From: Paracidovorax valerianellae
Lineage (GTDB): Bacteria; Pseudomonadota; Gammaproteobacteria; Burkholderiales; Burkholderiaceae_C
Length of the DNA stretch: 64,000 nucleotides
Direction of reading: 5' to 3'
Assembly: GCF_900102625.1 (NCBI RefSeq)
Contig: NZ_FMZC01000006.1
Coordinates: 62,001-126,000, forward strand
Shown: positions 57,491-64,000 of the stretch, piece after piece
How the letters are laid out: every line of letters starts with the position of its first letter
Numbering within the stretch: the first letter of the stretch is position 1
The notes under the pieces: model-generated
The model's input: the letters and a program-made list of their open reading frames with translations, nothing else
The model's database searches: none
What the model was told of the DNA's origin: nothing
Program-made: the position numbers and the translations under genes

Positions 57491-57518
57491 TCAAGCCACA
57501 TCAGTGGCTGACAAAAAG

Positions 57519-57550
57519 CCCGCTATTCCCATGAATAGCGGGGTTTTTGT
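57519..57550 (+). terminator. Terminator after the second tRNA-Asn
   Basis: The 10-bp stem CCCGCTATTC/GAATAGCGGG with a 4-nt loop is followed by GTTTTTGTTTT, a strong intrinsic terminator. Confidence 0.88.
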
Positions 57551-57650
57551 TTTGCCAAGGCCAATGGCCACGCCCATCTTGCACATTGGCTTCTGTGGCC
57601 AGACGGCACTCACCTACATTGCAGCGTTTTCGTGTTCGGCACCCTTGGCA

Positions 57651-57682
57651 GGTACATCCCCAGGTTCACAAACCTGGGTACC
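57651..57682 (+). promoter_or_regulatory. Nested inverted repeat upstream of the BOF protein gene
   Basis: CCCAGGTT/AACCTGGG (57659-57666 with 57671-57678) is flanked by GGTA and TACC, giving an interrupted stem of 12 bp around a CACA loop. It lies about 25 bp before the start codon and could be an operator or a leader hairpin. Confidence 0.45.
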
Positions 57683-57707
57683 TCAACCTTTCTCAAGGAG
57701 TGAAACC

Positions 57708-58115
57708 ATGCAGAAATCCACCGCCGCCATCGTTCTTGCGCTCGGATTGCTGGGCGCCACCGCGCCGGCGCTGGCACAGTACACAGGCCCCACCTCGGGC
57801 GAACGCGCTGCGGCACCGTCAACTACCGGCTATACCGGACCCAGCTCGGTGCGCACGATGACCGTCAAGCAGTTGCTGGACACCGCCACCGATGACCAGC
57901 ACGTGCGCCTGCAAGGCCGCATCGTGTCGCACGACGGCGGTAAGAACTACACGTTTGCGGACGACAGCGGCCGCATGCCTGTCGAAATTTCGTCCAAGCG
58001 CTTTCCAGCGGGCCAACCCATCGGCGCCGACCAGCGCGTCGAACTGGTGGGCGAAGTCGACAAGGACATCCGCAAGATGGATTTCGAGGTGGAGCAGGTT
58101 CGCCTCCTGCCTTGA
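57708..58115 (+). CDS. Exported BOF/OB-fold stress protein (YgiW family)
   Basis: A 135-residue periplasmic protein. AAGGAG precedes the ATG by 8 nt. The signal peptide is MQKSTAAIVLALGLLGATAP, cut after LAQ. Two YTGPTS/YTGPSS motifs follow, then the bacterial OB-fold: MTVKQLLDTATDDQHVRLQG, GKNYTFADDSGRMPVEISSK and RVELVGEVDKDIRKMDFEVE, as in YgiW/YdeI. Family members help in peroxide, metal and antimicrobial-peptide stress, probably by binding small cationic ligands. A terminator follows. Confidence 0.92.
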   Translation: MQKSTAAIVLALGLLGATAPALAQYTGPTSGERAAAPSTTGYTGPSSVRTMTVKQLLDTATDDQHVRLQGRIVSHDGGKNYTFADDSGRMPVEISSKRFPAGQPIGADQRVELVGEVDKDIRKMDFEVEQVRLLP

Positions 58116-58150
58116 CGGTATTTCTCTGAGCGCCAGAGCGGTGCCAACAG

Positions 58151-58179
58151 GGCCATCCATTGCGGATGGCCTTTTTTTT
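58151..58179 (+). terminator. Terminator of the BOF protein gene
   Basis: The 8-bp stem GGCCATCC/GGATGGCC is followed by a run of eight T. It lies 35 bp after the stop. Confidence 0.9.
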
Positions 58180-58242
58180 GCGCACCTGAGATCGTTGGGG
58201 CGACGCGAGCAGATCAGGCATGCCAGTTGCCAATCTCGGGCC

Positions 58243-59598
58243 ATGACGCTCCCTATCGATACCCGGCCTGATGTCTATGGACAAGGATGCCCGCACGCGA
58301 GCCAATCCTCCGCCGCACAAGTAGCGACGCTAAGGCCGGCCGGGCGACGCCGTGAAATCCCGAAGCTTCCGCAGTGGGACAGCTCCGCCGCCCTGCTTGC
58401 CGATCCCTACCGATTCATCGGCAATGCCTGTCGAGCAGCGGGATCGGATGTCGTGCAGGGCCGCATACTGCTCCAGCGAACGCTTTGCATGAGCGGGGCG
58501 GCGGCGGCTGAATTGTTCTATGACGCCGGCCGGCTTCAGCGAGAAGGCGCAGCACCGGAACCATTGCAGGCGACGCTCTTCGGCAAAGGCGGTGTTCAAG
58601 GCCTGGACGGGTCAGACCACTTGCATCGCAAGGCGCTCTTTATCGCCGCCACAGGCGATGAGCAGGTTCAGGCCTTGCTGCGCATTGCCCGCGCGCGGTG
58701 GCCGCACAGCATCCGTCAGTGGGCGGGACACCTTCCGATTTCGCTCTACACCGTGGCGCAGCACTGGCTCATGGAGTCAGCATGCCAGTGGCTCGGCATT
58801 CCATTGCCCCCTGCCGACATACCGCGCCGAACCCAGCAGGTCTCCGCACTGTTCGACAGTGCAGCGTCAGGCCTCTGGCGCCACGTCCATGCGCGCCGCG
58901 CGCGCCAGCGAACGGAACAATGGCTACAAAAGCTCATCGACACAGAGCGTAGCGGCGAAGCCTGCTTTACCCCAGGCAGTTCCGCACAAGCCGTGGCCTG
59001 GTTCCGGGCCACCGATGGCGCCTTGCTGCCTTCACGCGTGGCTGCGGTGGAACTCCTCAATCTCTTGCGGCCAACCGTAGCGGTCTCGGTGTTCGTCGTT
59101 TTCTGCGCCCATGCCCTCGAAACGGCCCCATTGAGCCGCGAAATCGTCCGGGAAGGAAAAGACCACCGGTATCGCGCCGCATTCGTTCAGGAAGTACGCC
59201 GCATGTATCCCTTCTTCCCAACCGTTGCCGCACGGGTTCGGGAGGATTTCGACTGGGCAGGTTACGCATTCCCGCGCGGTTACCGCGCCATGCTGGATCT
59301 TTACGGCACCAATCACGATCCCCGTTGCTGGAACCAACCCAACGACTTCAAGCCCGAGCGTTTCTTTGCGCGTGTGCCCAGCCCGTTCGAGTTCATTCCT
59401 CAAGGCGGCGCGGACCGCGTCACTCAGCACCGATGCCCGGGCGAGTCGGTGGCATCGGGCCTCATGGATCTGGTGCTGGAACTGTTGATGAATCAAACGA
59501 GATATCGGCTGCCACCGCAAGACCTTGCGCTCGACCTGCAACGGCTCCCCGCCCTGCCCCACGACGGGCTGATGCTGGACCAGTTGAAGGCGCTGTAA
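58243..59598 (+). CDS. CYP152-type cytochrome P450 (fatty acid peroxygenase)
   Basis: A 451-residue P450. Heme ligand Cys398 lies in FIPQGGADRVTQHRCPGES, the CYP152 form of the Cys loop. Glu317 and Arg320 give the ExxR motif (EVRRMYPF). The I-helix region reads ELLNLLRPTVAVS with the Arg276-Pro277 pair that binds the substrate carboxylate in CYP152 enzymes instead of the usual acid-alcohol pair, and LFGKGGVQGLDGSDHLHRK also matches. It probably hydroxylates or decarboxylates fatty acids using hydrogen peroxide, with no redox partner. The SIR2-domain gene starts 27 bp later. Confidence 0.93.
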   Translation: MTLPIDTRPDVYGQGCPHASQSSAAQVATLRPAGRRREIPKLPQWDSSAALLADPYRFIGNACRAAGSDVVQGRILLQRTLCMSGAAAAELFYDAGRLQREGAAPEPLQATLFGKGGVQGLDGSDHLHRKALFIAATGDEQVQALLRIARARWPHSIRQWAGHLPISLYTVAQHWLMESACQWLGIPLPPADIPRRTQQVSALFDSAASGLWRHVHARRARQRTEQWLQKLIDTERSGEACFTPGSSAQAVAWFRATDGALLPSRVAAVELLNLLRPTVAVSVFVVFCAHALETAPLSREIVREGKDHRYRAAFVQEVRRMYPFFPTVAARVREDFDWAGYAFPRGYRAMLDLYGTNHDPRCWNQPNDFKPERFFARVPSPFEFIPQGGADRVTQHRCPGESVASGLMDLVLELLMNQTRYRLPPQDLALDLQRLPALPHDGLMLDQLKAL

Positions 59599-59625
59599 AA
59601 AAGTTAGGGAACAGTTGTTGGGGCG

Positions 59626-60501
59626 ATGGGAGAAACAGAAAAACTCGAACAACTTCGCGCTGCGTGTGCGCGTGGCGAAGTCATTCTCTTCGTGGGCGCC
59701 GGCGTGTCGATGGGCCTGGGATTGCCTCCCTGGAGCGCGCTCATCGAGCACATGGCCGATGAACTGGGCATGGACCCCATCGCATTCGCGGACAAAGGCA
59801 GCTATCTGGTTCGGGCCGAATATTTCCGGCTGCAGCGCGGCAGCCTCGAACCGCTGCGCGACTGGATGGCCTGCGAGTGGCACCGCAGCGACATCAGCGT
59901 GCAGAACTCACGGGTCCACGCCTTGATCGTGCACGGCGGATTCCGAATCATCTACACCACCAACTACGACCAATGGTTGGAGCGCGCGTTCGAATGTCAC
60001 GGCGTTCCTCATGTTCCCATCGTGAGCGTTGCCGACCTTGCCAAGGTGAAGCCGGGTGCGACGCAGATCATCAAGTTTCACGGCGACGTCCAGAGCGAGG
60101 AGTCCATCGTGCTCGACGAAAGCAGTTATTTTCGGCGGCTTGATTTCGAATCGCCTCTCGACATCAAACTGCGAGCGGACGCGCTGGGCCGATCAGTGCT
60201 TTTCATTGGCTACAGCCTGGCCGACATCAACATCCGCTATCTTTTCTATCGCCTGTCGCGGCTGTGGCAATTGTCGGTGCCGGGCGTGCCGCAGCCGCGC
60301 TCTTATCTGTTTTCCACGCATCCCAACGAAGTGCAACGCGAAGTCTTGGCGCAATGGGGCATCGACATGCTGTGGATCGAGCGCGCGAATCCGTCGAAAG
60401 CGTTGATTGAGTTTCTGGAAGCCATCATCTCCTCCCCACCGGCGGGCCTGCGAGAAGTCGATAGCGATGACAACGAAACGGGAGACGTCGATGGTCAATG
60501 A
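59626..60501 (+). CDS. Stand-alone SIR2-like domain protein, candidate NAD-using or defence protein
   Basis: A 291-residue SIR2-superfamily protein. The NAD-binding motifs are VGAGVSMGLGLPPW (residues 23-36), IYTTNYDQWLERA (109-121), KFHGDV with the catalytic-type His152, and LFIGYSLADINIRYLF (192-207). The zinc-binding cysteines of deacetylase sirtuins are absent, placing it in the SIR2_2-like group found in many anti-phage systems as an NAD hydrolase. The C-terminus has no further domain, only an acidic tail. It lies in a lower-GC patch after tRNA-Asn. The effector role is inferred. Confidence 0.88.
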   Translation: MGETEKLEQLRAACARGEVILFVGAGVSMGLGLPPWSALIEHMADELGMDPIAFADKGSYLVRAEYFRLQRGSLEPLRDWMACEWHRSDISVQNSRVHALIVHGGFRIIYTTNYDQWLERAFECHGVPHVPIVSVADLAKVKPGATQIIKFHGDVQSEESIVLDESSYFRRLDFESPLDIKLRADALGRSVLFIGYSLADINIRYLFYRLSRLWQLSVPGVPQPRSYLFSTHPNEVQREVLAQWGIDMLWIERANPSKALIEFLEAIISSPPAGLREVDSDDNETGDVDGQ

Positions 60502-60635
60502 TCCATAGCGTTTTACGAACGCCCATCGGAAGGAGTTCGTTCAGAACATTAGGTCAATGCAATGCTGGGCTGTGTGGCCGCGCGTCAGCACGCGCTGGGT
60601 GACAATGCTTCGACTATTTCACTTTGCCTGCGCGC

Positions 60636-61394
60636 ATGCCCGCCGATCACCTGCCTTGGCTACAACCCGGAGACGATTTCCCCAGCGTAGAACTCAGCTG
60701 GGGTCACGATTCCCCAGCCCCAGGGTTGCTTGCCGCAGGCGGCGGCCTGAGTCCCGCGCAGTTGAGAAATGCTTACCACCAGGGTATTTTTCCGTGGTTC
60801 AGTCCTGGGCAACCCATCCTCTGGTGGAGCCCCGATCCCCGCATGGTGCTGCCAGTGGCGGAGTTCCGGCTGCACCGGTCACTGCGCAAGACTTTGCAAA
60901 AATTCCAGGCGTCGCCCCACTGCGAGATTCGCGTGGACCACGACTTTGGCGCGGTCATCAAAGCGTGCGCCGGCACTCCACGATCAGGGCAGAACGGCAC
61001 GTGGATCGTTCCTCAAATGGTGGAGGCGTATCGCGCATTCCATGCCGCTGGCTTTGCGCACAGCATTGAAACCTGGGTCGATGGCCGTCTGGTCGGTGGG
61101 CTGTATTGCATCGCGCTCGGCAAAGCCATTTTTGGCGAGTCGATGTTCGCCCACGCCACGGATGCCTCCAAGGTGGCGCTGGCAGCCCTGGTCTGCCTTT
61201 GCCGGCACTACGGCGCGCCGCTCATCGATTGCCAGCAGAACACCTCCCACCTCGCCTCCGTGGGAGCCCGTGAAATCGCACGCTCCGAGTTCCTTGACCA
61301 TGTTGCGAGGGCTTCGAAGGAACCGGCCTTCTCCTGGAAATTCGAGCCCGTATACTGGAACCAGCTGATACCCAACCTCGGGAATGCGGGATGA
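60636..61394 (+). CDS. aat: Leucyl/phenylalanyl-tRNA--protein transferase
   Basis: A 252-residue enzyme adding Leu or Phe to N-terminal Lys/Arg for ClpAP degradation. [79 protein letters not shown] and [15 protein letters not shown] are all family motifs. ATG 60636 is preferred to an in-frame TTG at 60624. Its stop overlaps bpt by 4 bp. Confidence 0.96.
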   Translation: MPADHLPWLQPGDDFPSVELSWGHDSPAPGLLAAGGGLSPAQLRNAYHQGIFPWFSPGQPILWWSPDPRMVLPVAEFRLHRSLRKTLQKFQASPHCEIRVDHDFGAVIKACAGTPRSGQNGTWIVPQMVEAYRAFHAAGFAHSIETWVDGRLVGGLYCIALGKAIFGESMFAHATDASKVALAALVCLCRHYGAPLIDCQQNTSHLASVGAREIARSEFLDHVARASKEPAFSWKFEPVYWNQLIPNLGNAG

Positions 61395-62128
61395 CGCAAC
61401 TCAACGACCTGCCGCTGCACACCTTGCAGTTCTACGCCACGGCCCCCTATCCATGCAGCTATCTGCCTGCGCGGCAGGCACGCTCGCAGGTCGCCACACC
61501 CAGCCATCTGATACAGAACGACGTGTATTCGGACTTGGTAGCATGGGGTTTTCGCCGCAGCGGCATGTTCACGTACCGCCCCTATTGCGACGGGTGCCAG
61601 GCCTGCACACCCTTGCGGGTATTGACACAATCCTTCAAGCCGGACCGCAGCCAGCGCCGCGCTTGGGCAAGGCACCAGAATCTGCAGGCCAGAGTGCTCC
61701 GGCTGGGCTATGTGCCTGAGCATTACCAGTTGTACCTGCGCTACCAGAACCTTCGCCACTGCGGCGGCGGCATGGACCACGACAGCATCGACCAATACAC
61801 CCAGTTCCTGCTGCAAAGCCGGGTCAACTCCAGGTTGGTGGAGTTTCGCGAGCCCGATGTCGATGGCGTGACGGGCGCACTGCGCATGGTTTCGATTCTT
61901 GACGTGCTGGACGATGGCCTTTCTGCGGTCTATACCTTCTACGACCCTGAACCCGGCTGCAGCTACGGCACATACAACGTGCTCTGGCAGATCGAGCAAG
62001 CACGGGTTTTGGGTCTGCCGCACGTCTACCTGGGTTACTGGATTGAAGAGAGCCCGAAAATGAGCTACAAGGCCCGCTTTCTGCCGCATGAATTGCGCGT
62101 GGGCGGAGAGTGGCGGCCCGCTGATTGA
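61391..62128 (+). CDS. bpt: Aspartate/glutamate leucyltransferase
   Basis: A 245-residue ATE-like enzyme adding Leu to N-terminal Asp or Glu. [52 protein letters not shown] and [20 protein letters not shown] are diagnostic of Bpt; the N-terminal Cys residues match the regulatory Fe-S/heme-type cysteines of the family. It overlaps aat (ATGA), the usual N-degron gene pair. Confidence 0.95.
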   Translation: MTQLNDLPLHTLQFYATAPYPCSYLPARQARSQVATPSHLIQNDVYSDLVAWGFRRSGMFTYRPYCDGCQACTPLRVLTQSFKPDRSQRRAWARHQNLQARVLRLGYVPEHYQLYLRYQNLRHCGGGMDHDSIDQYTQFLLQSRVNSRLVEFREPDVDGVTGALRMVSILDVLDDGLSAVYTFYDPEPGCSYGTYNVLWQIEQARVLGLPHVYLGYWIEESPKMSYKARFLPHELRVGGEWRPAD

Positions 62129-62191
62129 GCGAGTGTCGAACACCAGCATTTCACAAGATAAAATGCTGGCTTCTCGTCCAATCACATCACC

Positions 62192-62995
62192 ATGAAAAAA
62201 GACGATGCAGGCGTCCCCGCCAAACCCAGCGTCCAGGTGCTGGAGCGCATGTTTGCGCTCATCGACGTACTCACCTCGCGCGAAGAGGCCATTTCACTGA
62301 AAGAAATCAGTGAAAAGACCGGGCTGCACCCATCGACCGCGCACCGCATCCTCAACGACTTGACGATTGGCCGCTTTGTCGACCGCCCGGAGTCGGGCAG
62401 CTATCGCCTGGGCATGCGGCTGCTGGAATTGGGCAATCTCGTCAAAGCACGCTTGAGCGTGCGTGATGCCGCGCTCGCTCCGATGCGCAACTTGCACAAG
62501 CTGATCCAGCAACCTGTGAATCTCAGCATGCGCCAGGGCGACGAAATTGTGTATGTGGAGCGCGCATACAGCGAGCGGTCCGGTATGCAGGTGGTTCGAG
62601 CCATCGGCGGTAGAGCACCGCTGCATTTGACGTCTACAGGCAAGCTATTTTTGGCGGCAGACGACCCGCAACGTGTTCGTGCCTATGCGATGCGCACCGG
62701 GCTGTCAGGGCATACACGAAACAGCATCACACAGCTTCCTGTGCTGGAGCGTGAGCTGGGCAAAGCACGCCAATACGGCATCGCACGCGACAACGAAGAA
62801 CTGGAACTTGGCGTTCGCTGCATGGCAGCGGGCGTCTATGACGACCAGGCCAATCTGGTGGCGGGTCTGTCGATCTCGGCCCCAGCGGATCGCCTGGACG
62901 AAAACTGGTTACCTAAACTCCAGGCGACGGCCAGCGAAATCTCCCAGGCGCTGGGTTACGCCATCCATCGCAGAGACAAAGCGGTCACCGAATAA
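62192..62995 (+). CDS. IclR family transcriptional regulator
   Basis: A 267-residue regulator. The N-terminal winged helix is SVQVLERMFALIDVLTSREE with helix-turn-helix LKEISEKTGLHPSTAHRILN; the C-terminal effector domain has RAPLHLTSTGKLFLAADDP, YGIARDNEELELGVRCMAAG and LVAGLSISAPADRL. These regulators control carbon-catabolic genes on sensing small acids. No catabolic operon adjoins it, so its target is not visible. Confidence 0.92.
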   Translation: MKKDDAGVPAKPSVQVLERMFALIDVLTSREEAISLKEISEKTGLHPSTAHRILNDLTIGRFVDRPESGSYRLGMRLLELGNLVKARLSVRDAALAPMRNLHKLIQQPVNLSMRQGDEIVYVERAYSERSGMQVVRAIGGRAPLHLTSTGKLFLAADDPQRVRAYAMRTGLSGHTRNSITQLPVLERELGKARQYGIARDNEELELGVRCMAAGVYDDQANLVAGLSISAPADRLDENWLPKLQATASEISQALGYAIHRRDKAVTE

Positions 62996-63090
62996 GAGAA
63001 GGCCTCGGAGAGAGGCAGGCACATCAGTCTGCCGCTTTCAACTAGTAACCGAGGCGGCTGCGTCAGCAAAACCGCCGCTTCACCCCGTCT

Positions 63091-64000
63091 TTATTCCTTG
63101 GTGCCGATCGCGTGAAGGGTCGGCACAGTGCCAATCGCAGGCAGTTTTTCCACCCAGGTGCGAACCCGTTCCGCATCGCCGAGGCGGCTGAACTTCCCAG
63201 CCGAATCCAGGAACACCATGATCAGCTTGCGGCCCGAGATCTGGGCTTGCATGACCAGGCAGCGGCCTGCTTCGGAGATATAGCCAGTCTTCTGAAGACC
63301 AATGTCCCAAACCGGGCTCTTCACCAGCCGGTTGGTGTTGTTGTATTGAAGGGTACGTCGTCCGACGGCCACTTCATAGCTGGGAGACGTGGTCAACTCA
63401 CGCAGCATTGGATCGCCGTGCGCCACATTCACCAGCGTGGCGAGATCACGGGCACTGGATTGGTTGTGGCTGGAGAGGCCCGTTGGCTCGACATACCGGG
63501 TGTCCGTCATGCCGAGCAGTTTCGCCTTGGCATTCATCTGGGCCACGAAAGATTCGAGCCCCCCGGGAAAAGTGCGTCCCAAAGCGTGTGCCGCCCGGTT
63601 TTCGCTGGACATGAGGGCCAAATGCATCATCTCCCCACGAGTCAGCGTGGTGCCGACGGCAAGACGTGAACTGCTGAACTTCTCGGTATCCACATCGTCT
63701 TGCGTGATGGTGATCGGTTCGTCCATCGGCAGATGCGCCTGAGAGACGAGCAACCCGGTCATCAATTTCGTCAACGAAGCGATGGGCAGAACCGCGTGGT
63801 CGTTCTTGCTGAGCAGCACTTCATTGGTGTCTTGGTCGATGACCAAGGCGACGCTTGACTTCAAATCCAGAGGATCTGTCAAGGAGTGCAACCCGGCAAC
63901 TTGGCCGAACGACAATTTTTCAGGCACGGCAACCATGCGGGCTACCGTCTTGACGCTGCGAGCAGAAACACGTGTGGCCTTGACGTTCGTCACAGCTTTC
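63091..64000 (-). CDS. pbpG: D-alanyl-D-alanine endopeptidase (PBP7/PbpG type), 5' end missing
   Basis: The reading frame stays open to the right edge, so the signal peptide lies outside. The visible 303 residues carry the SxxK motif in PIASLTKLMTGLLVSQAHLP, SxN in ALMSSENRAAHALGRTFPGG and KTG in DIGLQKTGYISEAGRCLVMQ, together with LDLKSSVALVIDQDTNEVLL. The enzyme cleaves D-Ala-mDAP cross-links in the periplasm during wall remodelling. It converges on the IclR regulator. Confidence 0.93.
   Translation of the reverse strand, partial: KAVTNVKATRVSARSVKTVARMVAVPEKLSFGQVAGLHSLTDPLDLKSSVALVIDQDTNEVLLSKNDHAVLPIASLTKLMTGLLVSQAHLPMDEPITITQDDVDTEKFSSSRLAVGTTLTRGEMMHLALMSSENRAAHALGRTFPGGLESFVAQMNAKAKLLGMTDTRYVEPTGLSSHNQSSARDLATLVNVAHGDPMLRELTTSPSYEVAVGRRTLQYNNTNRLVKSPVWDIGLQKTGYISEAGRCLVMQAQISGRKLIMVFLDSAGKFSRLGDAERVRTWVEKLPAIGTVPTLHAIGTKE

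Overview
The window looks like chromosomal DNA of a high-GC betaproteobacterium of the Comamonadaceae, most likely close to Acidovorax. The evidence is gene content and order (cysI-DUF934-cysDN, thiOSGE behind a TPP riboswitch, egtBD, aat-bpt) and a dispersed AT-rich repeat of the kind seen between genes in that group (core GCTATTATTTTTATAGC followed by an AGCGCT...AGCGCT stem). This rests on reading the sequence; no database search was run. No insertion sequence, prophage or CRISPR array is visible.

Sulfur region (1-14.1 kb). A minus-strand operon for sulfate and sulfonate use runs sbp-ssuE-ssuA-small ORF-ssuD-VOC protein and continues past the left edge. It diverges from yggX-mnmC. Next comes a plus-strand assimilatory block: TauE/SafE permease, cysI, DUF934, cysD, cysN. 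No cysH lies between DUF934 and cysD. A seven-iron ferredoxin and a ferredoxin-NADP reductase follow and could supply electrons.

Thiamine region (14.1-20.1 kb). Two TPP riboswitches control a CytX-like HMP transporter and the thiO-thiS-thiG-thiE operon. thiD lies between them on the minus strand. A 50-nt near-perfect hairpin closes the region.

Mixed metabolism (20.1-48 kb). This holds a FimV-like protein, acyl-CoA genes (3-hydroxyacyl-CoA dehydrogenase, enoyl-CoA hydratase, Crp-type regulator, phosphotransferase, acyl-CoA dehydrogenase), an L,D-transpeptidase, an asparaginase II-like protein, a cyclase-FHA protein, an LD-carboxypeptidase and a TadA fused to a dehalogenase-like domain. Then come an amino-acid binding protein, rlhA, a ferritin-like protein, metY, egtBD, a YdjM-like membrane protein, ompW, a DUF808 protein and a methyltransferase.

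Housekeeping and right end (48-64 kb). purL, map, glnD, def and a YbaN-like gene precede two identical tRNA-Asn genes. Downstream of the tRNAs, a BOF-fold exported protein, a CYP152-type P450 and a stand-alone SIR2-domain protein form a small accessory patch. The window ends with aat-bpt, an IclR regulator and a truncated pbpG.

The most unusual points are the repeat copies that have become coding sequence (inside purL, at the start of DUF934, possibly in cysN), the TadA fusion whose dehalogenase nucleophile has been replaced by Gly, and the SIR2 gene in the tRNA-proximal patch.
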